Shown: piece by piece, positions 45,290-54,346 of the stretch
How positions within the stretch are numbered: position 1 is the first letter of the stretch
Layout of the letters: each line of letters opens with the position of its first letter
Source: Burkholderia sp. FERM BP-3421
GTDB lineage: Bacteria; Pseudomonadota; Gammaproteobacteria; Burkholderiales; Burkholderiaceae
DNA: 64,000 bases
NCBI RefSeq assembly: GCF_028657905.1
Contig: NZ_CP117782.1
Location: 496,001-560,000 of the forward strand
Reading direction: 5' to 3'
Made by a program: the position numbers and the translations under genes
The notes under the pieces: generated by a model
What the model saw: the letters and a program-made list of their open reading frames with translations, nothing else
Database searches by the model: none
Told to the model about the DNA's origin: nothing

Positions 45290-46240
45290 ATGACGGCGCC
45301 CGAGAACCTCGATCTTCTGAGCCCGACCCTCGATCCGGACCTCGCGCATCTGGCCGTCGGCCTGTTCAGCCGGCTCGACCGGCTCGCCGCGCTGCTTGAA
45401 GCGGACGCGGACGCGGGCGCGGTGCGCGCGGCGAGCGTCGACTGGCACGGCGCGCATGCGTTCCGCTGGGTGCCGGATCGGCGCGCGCGCGGCGACGCGG
45501 GGCGGCTGGTACCGGTACCGGCGCCCGCGCTGATCAGTTTCGACGCGCTCGCGAACATCGAGCGGCAGGTCGCGCTCGTGAGGCAGAACACGCGCCAGTT
45601 CGTGCTCGGCCATCCCGCCAACAACGTGCTGCTGACCGGCGCGCGCGGCACCGGCAAGTCCTCGCTCGTGAAGGCCTGCCTGCATGCGTTCGCGGCCCGG
45701 GGGCTGCGCCTCGTCGAGGTCGGCAAGGATGGGCTCGATGCGCTGCCGATGCTATTCGAGCTGCTGCGCGGCCGGCCCGAGCGCTTCATCGTGTCGTGCG
45801 ACGACTTGTCGTTCGAGGCGGGCGAGACCGGCTACAAGGCGCTCAAGACCGTGCTCGACGGCTCGATCGCGGGCGGCGCGCCGAACGTGCTGATCTATGC
45901 GACCTCGAATCGGCGTCATCTGGTGCCGGAACAGGCGTCGGACAACGCCGCGCATACGCTCGACGAGCACGGCGAACTGCATCCGGGCGACGCGGTCGAG
46001 GAGCGCATCTCGTTGTCGGAGCGTTTCGGGCTGTGGGTGACGTTCTACGGCTTCTCGCAGGACGAATATCTGCGCGTGGTGGACGCCCGATTGCACGCGC
46101 AGGGCTATGCGGAGCCCGAACGCGAGGCGGCCCGCCAGCCGGCCCTGCAATGGGCGCTGCAGCGCGGCGCGCGGTCGGGCCGGATCGCAGTGCAGTTCGT
46201 GCAGGACTACGTGGGGCGGCGCGCGAGCGACGCCGCCTGA
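45290..46240 (+). CDS. DUF815 AAA-type ATPase
   Basis: The 316-residue protein has a Walker A motif GARGTGKS at 117-124 and a Walker B-like IVSCDDLSF (about 167-175). Family sequences LPMLFELLRGRPERF and LIYATSNRRHLVPE, containing the sensor-1 Asn, follow, then FGLWVTFYGFSQDEYL. DUF815 proteins are widespread single-domain AAA ATPases of unknown function. No partner gene is evident. After its stop begins the 131-bp repeat array; reading continues open in several frames there only because of base composition. Confidence 0.93.
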   Translation: MTAPENLDLLSPTLDPDLAHLAVGLFSRLDRLAALLEADADAGAVRAASVDWHGAHAFRWVPDRRARGDAGRLVPVPAPALISFDALANIERQVALVRQNTRQFVLGHPANNVLLTGARGTGKSSLVKACLHAFAARGLRLVEVGKDGLDALPMLFELLRGRPERFIVSCDDLSFEAGETGYKALKTVLDGSIAGGAPNVLIYATSNRRHLVPEQASDNAAHTLDEHGELHPGDAVEERISLSERFGLWVTFYGFSQDEYLRVVDARLHAQGYAEPEREAARQPALQWALQRGARSGRIAVQFVQDYVGRRASDAA

Positions 46241-46311
46241 GCGTCAGTCTCGCGGTGTCGCGCGCTCGGCGCGCACGCTGCTGGCGCCTGTTGCTTGTAG
46301 TGCGATCCACT

Positions 46312-46975
46312 CAGCGTCATGCGCGCCGGCCGCGCGGGCTGTGGCCGACGGGCCTGCGCCTGCTGCTACGTCCGCGCCCGATTCGACGCGGCGAGGCGCT
46401 CGGCGCTGCGGGCCGGGTACTGCATGCTCAGTGCGATCCACTCAGCGTCATGCGCGCCGGCCGCGCGGGCTGTGGCCGACGGGCCTGCGCCTGCTGCTAC
46501 GTCCGCGCCCGATTCGACGCGGCGAGGCGCTCAACGCTGCGGGCCGGGTACTGCATGCTCAGTGCGACCCGCTCAGCATCATGCGCGCCGGCCGCGCGGG
46601 CTGTGGCCGATGGGCCTGCGCCTGCTGCTACGTCCGCGCCCGATTCGACGCGGCGAGGCGCTCAACGCTGCGGGCCGGGTACTGCATGCTCAGTGCGGCC
46701 CGCTCAGCGTCATGCGCGCCGGCCGCGCGGGCTGTGGCCGACGGGCCTGCGCCTGCTGCTACGTCCGCGCCCGATTCGACGCGGCGAGGCACTCGGCGCT
46801 GCACGCCGGGTACTGCATGCTCAGTGCGACCTTCCTCAGCGTCATGCGCGCCGGCCGCGCGGGTTACTGCCGGCGGGGGCCTGCGCCTGCTGCTACGCCT
46901 GCCCCGGATGCGACGCGGCGAAACACTCGGCGTCGCGCGCTCGGAACGCCATGCTCAGTGCGGCCGGCCGACCCG
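46312..46975. repeat. 131-bp tandem repeat array derived from the 3' end of the DUF4148 gene
   Basis: Five units start at 46312, 46443, 46574, 46705 and 46837, giving periods of 131, 131, 131 and 132 bases; a partial unit precedes the first (about 46260-46311). Units 1-4 are nearly identical; unit 5 is more diverged. Each contains CGCCTGCTGCT then CGATTCGACGCGGCGA, matching the last coding bases of the DUF4148 gene beginning at 46992. Since 131 is not a multiple of three, the array cannot encode a repeated protein. Confidence 0.93.
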
Positions 46976-46991
46976 GCGAGCGCCATGCGCG

Positions 46992-47261
46992 CTACTGCTG
47001 GCTGGTCTGCGCCTGCGCCTGCTGCTGTTGCGCCCACACGGGATTCGACGCGGCGAAGCGGGCGCGGTTGATGTCGATGGTCGTCTGGCTCGGCGGGTAG
47101 TCGCCGTCGGTGGTCGGGATCGTGCCGTCGCGATACGCCTGGATCAGCTCGGCGCGCACGTCGGCGCGCGTCTTGCCCGGCTGCATGTCGGATTGCTGGG
47201 CGAGTACCGGCGCGGCGGCGCAGGTCAGGACGAGAAGGAGGGTAAGGCGCGAGTGGTTCAT
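46992..47261 (-). CDS. DUF4148 small secreted protein
   Basis: The 89-residue protein has a signal peptide (SRLTLLLVLTCAAAPVLAQ). The DUF4148 pattern follows: KTRADVRAELIQAYRDGTIP, then YPPSQTTIDINRARFA. It ends in a Gln/Ala-rich tail (WAQQQQAQAQTSQQ). DUF4148 is a paralogous periplasmic family of Burkholderia and relatives with unknown function. The ATG at 47261 starts the signal peptide; earlier starts only add charged residues. The 3' coding end is the evident source of the tandem array immediately downstream. It is divergent from the two-component genes. Confidence 0.9.
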   Translation of the reverse strand: MNHSRLTLLLVLTCAAAPVLAQQSDMQPGKTRADVRAELIQAYRDGTIPTTDGDYPPSQTTIDINRARFAASNPVWAQQQQAQAQTSQQ

Positions 47262-47504
47262 GAGGGGCTCCTGGTGGCGGTCCGGATGCGGGGAGAACAG
47301 GCGCGGCACGCAGCCGACGCCTCGTGCCGCTTATTCTGGCGAGCAGGGGCTGGGCGCACGCTGACCGGATCATGGCGATTTGGTCAGGATCGCGGCGGCG
47401 CGGCGCGAACATGACAAAATTGTCATTCATGCGCCATCTCCGTCAGCGGCGCGACCCTTTACCCTTGCCGGGCTCACCACACGCGGGCCGCCGCGCTCCC
47501 TGCC

Positions 47505-48176
47505 ATGCGAATCCTGATCATCGAAGACGAACAGAAAATGTCCGCCTACCTGCGCAAGGGGCTGACCGAGGCGAGCTTCGCCGTCGACACGGCGGCCGAC
47601 GGCCGCGAAGGCCTGTTTCTCGCGCTGCATGAGGACTTCGACCTCGTCGTGCTCGACCTGATGCTGCCGGAACTGAGCGGCTTCGAGGTGCTGCGCCGTC
47701 TGCGTGCGCAGAAGCAGACGCCGGTGCTGCTGCTCACCGCGCGCGATGCGGTCGAGGACAAGGTCGAGGGGTTCGAACTGGGTGCCGACGACTATCTCGC
47801 GAAGCCGTTCGCCTACGCGGAGTTCCTCGCGCGGGTGCGCTCGCTGCTGCGCCGCTCGCCGCGCGTCGCGCGCGACCGGCTGACGATCGCCGACCTGGAG
47901 GTCGACCTGATCCGACGGCGCGTGCAGCGCGGCGCGACACGCATCGACCTGACCGCGCAGGAATTCGCGCTGCTGCAGTTCTTCGTCGAGCGGCAAGGCG
48001 AGGTGCTGACGCGCACGCTGATCACCTCCTGCGTGTGGGACATGAATTTCGACAGCGACACCAATGTCGTCGACGTCGCGGTCAAGCGGCTGCGCGCGAA
48101 GCTCGACGCGCCGTTCGAGCGCAAGCTGCTGCATACCATCCGCGGCATGGGCTACGTGCTCGAGGATCGCACGTGA
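47505..48176 (+). CDS. Response regulator of heavy-metal type (CusR/CzcR/IrlR-like)
   Basis: The 223-residue protein is an OmpR-family response regulator. The receiver domain has EDE at 7-9, the phospho-acceptor Asp51 in [12 protein letters not shown], and Lys in [15 protein letters not shown]. The winged-helix output domain includes [20 protein letters not shown], and [16 protein letters not shown], ending [11 protein letters not shown]. The sequence resembles CusR/CzcR/IrlR regulators of metal efflux. Its stop overlaps the GTG of the kinase gene (48173), forming a two-gene operon. No efflux genes are adjacent, so the target is elsewhere. Confidence 0.93.
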   Translation: MRILIIEDEQKMSAYLRKGLTEASFAVDTAADGREGLFLALHEDFDLVVLDLMLPELSGFEVLRRLRAQKQTPVLLLTARDAVEDKVEGFELGADDYLAKPFAYAEFLARVRSLLRRSPRVARDRLTIADLEVDLIRRRVQRGATRIDLTAQEFALLQFFVERQGEVLTRTLITSCVWDMNFDSDTNVVDVAVKRLRAKLDAPFERKLLHTIRGMGYVLEDRT

Positions 48177-49567
48177 GCCGCGCGGACGGCCGCTACTCGC
48201 TGCTGGTCCGGCTCAGCATCGCGTTCGCCGTGCCCGCGTTCGTCGTGTTCGCGGCGATGGGGGCGTTCCTGTACGACTCGCTGTCGACCGAACTGCGGCG
48301 GCGCGACGACGTGGAGATCGAGAGCAAGCTGCTGCAGTTCGTGCAGCTCGCGCAGGACGCGGGCTCGATCGAGGCGATCCGCGGCAGCCAGCAGATGTTC
48401 CGCGACGTGCTGATGCTGCATCCGGGCGTCTATCTGTCGGTCTGCGATGCGCGCGACGACGCGCTCGTCACCGATATCGGCCCGCGCCTGCCGATCGCGC
48501 AGCTGATGCGCGCCGCGCACCGCGACGCGCAGCCGTTCCAGTGCGAACCGGGCGAGGTCGGCGATGCGCGCTGCATCGCGGGCCGCGCGCAGCTGGCGTC
48601 CGGCGAGACGGTGCAGGTGGCCGTGGTGCGCGCGGCGAAGGAGCGTCACGCGCTGCTCGCCAGCTACTACAAGACGATCTTCGCGGCGGCCGGGCTCGGC
48701 GCATTGTTCGTCGGCCTGCTCGGTCACCTGGTGGTGCGGCGCGCGATGCGGCCGGTCGAGGGCCTCGGTCGGCAGATCGCCCGCATCGAGGCGCACCGGC
48801 TCGACGAGCGGCTCGACCTGCGCGACGGCCCGCACGAGCTGCACGAGATCGCGACCGCGGTGAACCGCATGCTGGACCGGCTCGAACGCGCGTTCTCGCG
48901 GCTGTCGCGGTTCTCGGCGGAACTCGCGCACGACATGCGCACGCCGCTCGCGAACATGATCAACGCATCGCAGGTCACGCTCGGCCGGCGGCGTTCGGCC
49001 GACGAATACGAGGCCCTGATCGGCTCCAATCTCGAGGAGTGCGAGCGTCTCCAGCGGATGACCGAGAACATGCTGTTCCTGGCGCGCACCGACAACGCGA
49101 CGCAGGCCCTGCATGCCGTGGCGCTCGACGCGGGCGCGGAATTGCGGCGCTTCGCCGCGTATTTTCACGACATGGCGGACGAGGGCGGGCTCGCGATCGT
49201 CGCGCAGGGCGAGGCGCCGTTGCACGCCGATCCGCTGCTGTTCCGGCGCGCGCTCAACAACCTGGTCGCGAACGCGCTCCAGCACGCGGCGCCCGGCAGC
49301 ACGATCGAGCTGCGCGCATTCGCGCGCGGAGCCGGCGTCGACATCTCGGTGGCGAATACGGGCGCGACGATCGCGCCCGAGCATCGCGACAGGATCTTCG
49401 AGCGCTTCTACCGCGTCGATGCCTCGCGCCACGGCGCGGCGCAGAACGCGGGACTCGGGCTCGCGATCGTCGCGTCGATCATGACGCTGCATCGCGGCGG
49501 CGTCGCGGTGCAAAGCGCCGACGGCCGCACCGTGTTCACGCTGCATTTCCCGCACGCCGCCGCGTGA
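48173..49567 (+). CDS. Sensor histidine kinase of heavy-metal type (CusS/IrlS-like)
   Basis: The 464-residue protein has two membrane helices (about 14-34 and 163-185) flanking a periplasmic sensor region of about 125 residues. A HAMP segment follows ([18 protein letters not shown]). The HisKA motif [16 protein letters not shown] carries the phospho-His at 253. The HATPase region has [28 protein letters not shown] and [11 protein letters not shown]. It phosphorylates the upstream regulator. It starts with GTG overlapping the regulator's stop. The periplasmic domain contains three Cys, possibly for metal sensing. Confidence 0.92.
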   Translation: MSRADGRYSLLVRLSIAFAVPAFVVFAAMGAFLYDSLSTELRRRDDVEIESKLLQFVQLAQDAGSIEAIRGSQQMFRDVLMLHPGVYLSVCDARDDALVTDIGPRLPIAQLMRAAHRDAQPFQCEPGEVGDARCIAGRAQLASGETVQVAVVRAAKERHALLASYYKTIFAAAGLGALFVGLLGHLVVRRAMRPVEGLGRQIARIEAHRLDERLDLRDGPHELHEIATAVNRMLDRLERAFSRLSRFSAELAHDMRTPLANMINASQVTLGRRRSADEYEALIGSNLEECERLQRMTENMLFLARTDNATQALHAVALDAGAELRRFAAYFHDMADEGGLAIVAQGEAPLHADPLLFRRALNNLVANALQHAAPGSTIELRAFARGAGVDISVANTGATIAPEHRDRIFERFYRVDASRHGAAQNAGLGLAIVASIMTLHRGGVAVQSADGRTVFTLHFPHAAA

Positions 49568-49582
49568 CGGCGGCGCGGGGAT

Positions 49583-50431
49583 TCACAGCCCGGCCGCGGC
49601 GGCGACGAGCGTCGCTTCGAGCGCGAGGGTCGAGCGCGCCGCGCCCGCGAGGTGCTCGATCACGTATTCGAGGTCGCCGAGCGCGGGCAGCCCGGCGTCG
49701 AGGCGCGCGAGCCCGTCGGGAATCACGTAGCCCGCGAACGCGCTGACGCCGAGCCCCGCGCTCGCCGCCGCGCGCAGGACCGCCACGCTGCTGCTGACGA
49801 TCGCGATCCGGTACGGCCGCCCGATCGCATCGAGGGTTTCCAGCACGCGGCGGCGCGACACGCTCGGCTCGGGGTGCAGCGCGAGCGGCAGCACCGCCTC
49901 GTGGCCGCTCAACGGCGACGCCGCGCCCGCGCACCAGTACAGCGGCTCGGTGCGGATCACCCGGCCGCGGCGGCTGCCCGCCACGCGCTTCGCGAACACC
50001 AGATCGTGGCGGCCCTCGTCGAGGGCGTCGAACAGGTCGCCCGACAGGCCGGTCGCGATCGCCAGCTCGACTTCCGGATTGCGCTGCACGAAGCTCGCGA
50101 GCGCGGCCGTGAGGTGCGAGGACGCGAAATCCTCCGACATCCCGAGCCGCACCTTGCCCGACAGCGGCGGCCCGCAGACCGAGGTGATCGCCTCGTCCAT
50201 CAGGTCGAGGATGCGCGCCGCATAGTGGTGCAGGGCCTCGCCCGCGGGCGCGAGCCGGACATTGCGGGTGTCGCGCTCGAACAGCGGCCGGTCGAGCAGC
50301 TCTTCCAGCCGGCGGATGTGCTGGCTGACGGTCGATTGCGACAGGTTCACGCGCTCGGACGCGGCGGTGAAACTGCCGGTCCGGGCGACGGCGACGAAGC
50401 TGCGCAGCAGCTCGGGCGGTAACGGACGCAT
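49583..50431 (-). CDS. mdcR: LysR-family regulator, probable malonate-utilisation regulator MdcR
   Basis: The 282-residue protein has a LysR helix-turn-helix (LLRSFVAVARTGSFTAASER, VNLSQSTVSQHIRRLEELL, residues about 8-47) and an effector domain beginning GKVRLGMSEDFASSHLT. It is transcribed divergently from madL, 251 bases away, the position held by the malonate-responsive LysR regulator in other mdc loci, so it very likely activates madLM and mdc genes when malonate is present. The ATG at 50431 begins the canonical LysR start (MRPLPPELLRSF). Confidence 0.85.
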   Translation of the reverse strand: MRPLPPELLRSFVAVARTGSFTAASERVNLSQSTVSQHIRRLEELLDRPLFERDTRNVRLAPAGEALHHYAARILDLMDEAITSVCGPPLSGKVRLGMSEDFASSHLTAALASFVQRNPEVELAIATGLSGDLFDALDEGRHDLVFAKRVAGSRRGRVIRTEPLYWCAGAASPLSGHEAVLPLALHPEPSVSRRRVLETLDAIGRPYRIAIVSSSVAVLRAAASAGLGVSAFAGYVIPDGLARLDAGLPALGDLEYVIEHLAGAARSTLALEATLVAAAAGL

Positions 50432-50682
50432 TGCTAAACCCACTGAATCGGTTTCCACAACTTCATAAATGGCCGGATGCGGCGGCGCTAGTATCGCTTC
50501 ACGCACCACGGCCGCCCGCGACGGGACGGACCGCGGGCGCGGGGCCGCGCGGCGCGCCGGCCGCCAGCAGGCAGTCTACGGCATCCGGGCGCAGACCCGC
50601 ATCCCGACGACCCGCCGGCGGTCCGGCCCCGCGCGCGCCGGCCAGGCTGACAACAAGCCGACATGGAGACAGGAGACGACCG

Positions 50683-51078
50683 ATGATCATCTACGGAACC
50701 GCATTGCTTGCGTTTTGCCATCTCGCCGGGCTGTTCCTCGGCGACCTGCTGGGCGTCGCGCTCGGCGTGAAGACCAACGTCGGCGGGGTCGGCATCGCGA
50801 TGCTGCTGCTGATCGTGCTGCGCATCGCGCTGCACCGCCGGGGCTGGCTGCCGAAGGAAACCGAGGCGGGCGTCGGGTTCTGGGGCGCGATGTACATCCC
50901 GGTCGTCGTCGCGATGGCCGCGAACCAGAACGTCGTCGCCGCGCTGAAGGGCGGCCCCGTCGCGCTCCTCGCCGCGCTCGGCGCGGTCGCGATCTGCGCA
51001 TGCTGCATCGCGGTACTCGCGCGCACCGGCCGCGACGACACGGCGTTCGACGCCGCACCGTCCGCCGGCGAACAGTGA
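50683..51078 (+). CDS. madL: Malonate transporter subunit MadL
   Basis: The 131-residue protein has about four membrane helices (YGTALLAFCHLAGLFLGDLL, VGIAMLLLIVLRIAL, FWGAMYIPVVVAMAANQN, VAICACCIAVLA) and the MadL pattern GVALGVKTNVGGVGIAM-like (LGVKTNVGGVGIAM). MadL and MadM together import malonate with sodium. The ATG follows AGGAGACG. MadM begins 12 bases after its stop, so the pair forms one transcript. Confidence 0.93.
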   Translation: MIIYGTALLAFCHLAGLFLGDLLGVALGVKTNVGGVGIAMLLLIVLRIALHRRGWLPKETEAGVGFWGAMYIPVVVAMAANQNVVAALKGGPVALLAALGAVAICACCIAVLARTGRDDTAFDAAPSAGEQ

Positions 51079-51089
51079 AGGAGGCCGCC

Positions 51090-51857
51090 ATGTTGCAGAT
51101 GCTCGAAAAAGTCGTCGCCCAGAACGGGCTCGTCGCGTCGTTCGCGCTCGTCGGCCTGATCATGTGGCTGTCGTCGATCGCGTCGCGCAAGCTCACCTTC
51201 GGCCGCGTGCACGGCTCCGCGATCGCGATCCTGGCCGGCCTCGCGCTCGCCTATGCCGGCGGCGCGCTCACCGGCGGCCAGAAGGGCATCGCCGACGTGC
51301 GGCTGTTCGCCGGCGTCGGGCTGATGGGCGGCGCGATGCTGCGCGACTTCGCGATCGTCGCGACCGCGTTCGAGGTGCAGCCGGCCGAGGCGCGCAAGGC
51401 CGGCCTCGTCGGCGTGCTCGCGCTGCTGCTCGGCACGGTGCTGCCGTTCATCGTCGGCGCGTGCATCGCGCGCGCGTTCGGCTATACCGACGCGGTCAGC
51501 ATGACGACCATCGGCGCGGGCGCGGTCACCTACATCGTCGGGCCGGTCACGGGCGCGGCGATCGGCGCGGGGTCCGACGTGATCGCGCTCAGCATCGCGA
51601 CGGGGCTCGTGAAGGCGATCATCGTCATGGTCGGCACGCCGCTCGCGGCCGGCTTCATGGGCCTCAGGACGCCGCGCTCCGCGATGATCTTCGGCGGGCT
51701 GGCCGGCACCGTGAGCGGCGTGAGCGCGGGGCTCGCCGCGACCGATCGGCGGCTCGTGCCGTATGGGGCGCTGGTCGCGACCTTCCATACCGGGGTAGGC
51801 TGCCTGCTCGGGCCGTCGCTGTTGTTCTTCGCGACGCGGGCGCTGGTCGGCGGGTAG
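51090..51857 (+). CDS. madM: Malonate transporter subunit MadM
   Basis: The 255-residue protein has about 8-9 membrane helices and family sequences FALVGLIMWLSSIASRKLTF, GVGLMGGAMLRDFAIVATAF and TYIVGPVTGAAIGAGSDVI. It forms the larger part of the Na+-malonate symporter with MadL. It starts after a strong GAAGGAGG site 12 bases after madL. Its last 30 or so coding bases are duplicated downstream at about 51982, in the intergenic region before mdcA. Confidence 0.93.
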   Translation: MLQMLEKVVAQNGLVASFALVGLIMWLSSIASRKLTFGRVHGSAIAILAGLALAYAGGALTGGQKGIADVRLFAGVGLMGGAMLRDFAIVATAFEVQPAEARKAGLVGVLALLLGTVLPFIVGACIARAFGYTDAVSMTTIGAGAVTYIVGPVTGAAIGAGSDVIALSIATGLVKAIIVMVGTPLAAGFMGLRTPRSAMIFGGLAGTVSGVSAGLAATDRRLVPYGALVATFHTGVGCLLGPSLLFFATRALVGG

Positions 51858-52140
51858 GTGTTGAGTCGGGGCGGTCGCGCGGGCAGCGGGTCGAGGCGGC
51901 TGCCCACTCAGGTTATTTGGGCGGATCGCCCGCGTCGGCCGGGCCGTGTGGGCGCGGGTGCCCGATTGGTCCGTCGCCCATGTTCTTCGCGACGCGCGTT
52001 GGTCGGCCGTAGGCGTCGGTTCGAGGCAGTCACGCGGGCAGGCTGCTCGTGACGGCTGCCTGCGCAGGTCATTTGCGCGGTTCATCCGCATCGGCCGGGC
52101 CGTGCGCAGGCTACGGCGCGTAGCCGGTGATTCAGGGCAG
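51824..52140. repeat. Tandem duplication of the madM 3' end (period about 158 bp)
   Basis: Unit 1 starts in madM at 51824 (GTTCTTCGCGACGCG) and runs through its stop into the spacer; unit 2 starts at 51982 with the same 15 bases. Both go on through matching blocks (GTAGG, CACGCGGGCAG-like, GGCTGCC, AGGT-ATTTG, ATCGGCCGGGCCGTG-like). A weaker third partial copy may follow to about 52210. The copies have diverged by substitutions and small indels. Confidence 0.75.
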
Positions 52141-52332
52141 TCGTGCAAACAGGCCGGCCCGTGGCGGGCTTCATGAGCGGATCATCCAAGCGGATCATGC
52201 ACATCGGCCAGTTCGCGCGGATTGTCCACGCCGCCGCCCCGCGCGAGCGCGTCGGCGCGCCCCGGCCACACCCATCGCGGCCGCCTCTGAGTCGCATTCG
52301 GCAACGTCATCAATCGGCGGCGTCGCCCGGCT

Positions 52333-52338
52333 TAGAAT
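52333..52338 (+). promoter_or_regulatory. Possible -10 element for the mdc operon
   Basis: TAGAAT lies 31 bases before the mdcA start. Since madM and mdcA are 511 bases apart, with repeats between, a separate mdcA promoter is plausible. No clear -35 is seen. Confidence 0.35.
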
Positions 52339-52368
52339 GCCGCAGGACCATCGAAGCGGGAGAACGGT

Positions 52369-54015
52369 ATGACAGGATGGAATCACGCGCGGCAGGCGCG
52401 CGATGCACGCCTCGCCGCGGGCGCGCCGCTCGCGCAGGGCAAGCGGGTCGCGGCGCGCGATGCGGTCGCGCTGCTCGAAGCCGTGCTTCGGCCGGGCGAC
52501 CGCGTCTGCCTGGAGGGCGACAACCAGAAGCAGGCGGACCTGCTCGCGAGCGCGCTCGCGGACGTCGACAGCGCGACGATCCACGACCTGCACATGGTGC
52601 AGTCCGGCATCGTGCTGCCCGAGCATCTCGACGTGTTCGAGCGCGGGATCGCGTCGCGGCTCGACTACGCGTACTCGGGGCCGCAGTCGCAGCGGATCGC
52701 GAAGCTGCTGTTCGGCGGCAAGATCCGGCTCGGCGCGGTGCATACCTATCTCGAACTGTTCGCGCGCTACTTCATCGACCTGACGCCGCAGGTCGCGCTG
52801 ATCGCCGCCGTCAGCGCGGACCGCGACGGCAACCTGTACACGGGGCCCAACACCGAGGACACCCCGACCGTCGTCGAGGCCACCGCGTTCAAGGACGGCA
52901 TCGTGATCGCGCAGGTCGACCGGATCGTCGAGCGCGTGCCGCGCGTCGACATCCCGGGGGATCGCGTGCACTTCGTCGTCGAGGCGGGGCGGCCGTTCTA
53001 CGTCGAACCGCTGTTCACGCGCGATCCCGCGGCGATCACCGAGACCCAGATCCTGACCGCGATGCTCGCGCTCAAGGGGATCTACGCGCCGTACGGCGTG
53101 CGCCGGCTCAATCACGGCATCGGCTTCAACACCGCCGCGATCGAGCTGCTGCTGCCCACCTACGGCGAACGGCTCGGGCTCAAGGGCAAGGTCGGCACTC
53201 ACTGGGCGCTGAACCCGCATCCGACGCTGATCCCGGCGATCGAATCGGGCTGGGTCGAGCGGATCCACTGCTTCGGCTCGGAGGTCGGCATGGACGACTA
53301 CATCCGCGCGCGCTCCGACATCTATTTCACCGGGGCCGACGGCTCGCTGCGCTCGAATCGCGCGTTCTGCCAGACGGCGGGGCTGTATGCGTGCGACATG
53401 TTCATCGGCTCGACGCTGCAGATCGATCTCGCGGGCCATTCGTCGACCGTCACGACCGAGCGCATCGCCGGGTTCGGCGGCGCGCCGAACATGGGCAGCG
53501 ACGCGCGCGGCCGCCGCCATCCGAGCGAGCCCTGGCTCAAGGCGGGCGAGGAGGCCGATCCCGCCACGCCCGCCGCGTTGCGGCGCGGCCGCAAGCTCGT
53601 CGTGCAGATCGGCGAGACCTTCGGCGACAAGAACGTGCCGATGTTCGTCGAGCAGCTCGACGCGCTGCGCCTCGCCGACAAGCTCGATCTCGGCCTCGCG
53701 CCGATCATGGTCTACGGCGACGACGTCACCCACATCGTGACCGAGGAAGGGATCGCCAACCTGCTGCTGTGCCGCGACGCGGACGAGCGCGAGCAGGCGA
53801 TCCGCGGCGTCGCGGGCTATACCGAGATCGGCCGCGGCCGCGACCGCCGGCTCGTCGAGCGGCTGCGCGAGCGCGGCGTGATCCGCCGGCCGGAAGACCT
53901 CGACATCGATCCGCTCGACGCCGATCGCCGCCTGCTCGCCGCGCGCTCGATCAAGGATCTCGTGCACTGGTCCGGCGGTCTCTATGCGCCGCCGTCACGG
54001 TTCCGCAACTGGTAA
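52369..54015 (+). CDS. mdcA: Malonate decarboxylase alpha subunit (acetyl-S-ACP:malonate ACP transferase)
   Basis: The 548-residue protein matches MdcA in full: WNHARQARDARLAAG, LEGDNQKQADLLA, IHDLHMVQSGIVLPEHLDVF, FGGAPNMGSDARGRRHPSE and a C-terminal end near PSRFRNW. MdcA swaps malonate for acetate on the acyl-carrier subunit, making malonyl-S-ACP. It heads the run mdcA-C-D-E-G-B-H, with the next ATG 13 bases after its stop. The start at 52369 follows CGGGAGAACGG. Confidence 0.97.
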   Translation: MTGWNHARQARDARLAAGAPLAQGKRVAARDAVALLEAVLRPGDRVCLEGDNQKQADLLASALADVDSATIHDLHMVQSGIVLPEHLDVFERGIASRLDYAYSGPQSQRIAKLLFGGKIRLGAVHTYLELFARYFIDLTPQVALIAAVSADRDGNLYTGPNTEDTPTVVEATAFKDGIVIAQVDRIVERVPRVDIPGDRVHFVVEAGRPFYVEPLFTRDPAAITETQILTAMLALKGIYAPYGVRRLNHGIGFNTAAIELLLPTYGERLGLKGKVGTHWALNPHPTLIPAIESGWVERIHCFGSEVGMDDYIRARSDIYFTGADGSLRSNRAFCQTAGLYACDMFIGSTLQIDLAGHSSTVTTERIAGFGGAPNMGSDARGRRHPSEPWLKAGEEADPATPAALRRGRKLVVQIGETFGDKNVPMFVEQLDALRLADKLDLGLAPIMVYGDDVTHIVTEEGIANLLLCRDADEREQAIRGVAGYTEIGRGRDRRLVERLRERGVIRRPEDLDIDPLDADRRLLAARSIKDLVHWSGGLYAPPSRFRNW

Positions 54016-54028
54016 GGAGACGATTGCG

Positions 54029-54346
54029 ATGGAACAGCTCAATTACCGCTTCACCGCGCGAGACCGCGCGCGAGGCGATGGGGCGTCGGCGCTCGTCGGC
54101 GTCGTCGCGTCCGGCAACCTCGAAGTGCTGGTCGAGCGCGTACTGCCCGACACCGAATGCGAGATCGACATCCAGACCGCGGCGGTCGGCTTCGGCGCGG
54201 TGTGGGAGGCCGTGGTCGCCGATTTCGTCGAGCGGCGCTCGCCGGGCGGGCTGCGGCTGTCGGTCAACGACGGCGGCGCGCGGCCCGACATGGTGTCGCT
54301 GCGGCTCGCGCAGGCGGTGCGCGCACTCGAAGGGGGCGCGTCATGA
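54029..54346 (+). CDS. mdcC: Malonate decarboxylase acyl-carrier (delta) subunit
   Basis: The 105-residue protein has the MdcC pattern: LNYRFTARDRA at the start and VGVVASGNLEVLVE with the prosthetic-group Ser at residue 28, then VGFGAVWEAVVADFVER and LRLSVNDGGARPDMV. The Ser carries 2'-(5''-triphosphoribosyl)-3'-dephospho-CoA, made and attached by MdcB and MdcG encoded downstream. The ATG follows AAGGAGACG; the stop overlaps the mdcD start (ATGA). Confidence 0.96.
   Translation: MEQLNYRFTARDRARGDGASALVGVVASGNLEVLVERVLPDTECEIDIQTAAVGFGAVWEAVVADFVERRSPGGLRLSVNDGGARPDMVSLRLAQAVRALEGGAS

Noticed and set aside
46312..46975. CRISPR array
   Set aside because: Units are contiguous 131-bp repeats without variable spacers, and no cas genes are present.
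45796..47414. Repeat protein encoded across the 131-bp array on the plus strand
   Set aside because: The period is not a multiple of three, so the frame changes from unit to unit; openness is due to lack of stops in GC-rich DNA.
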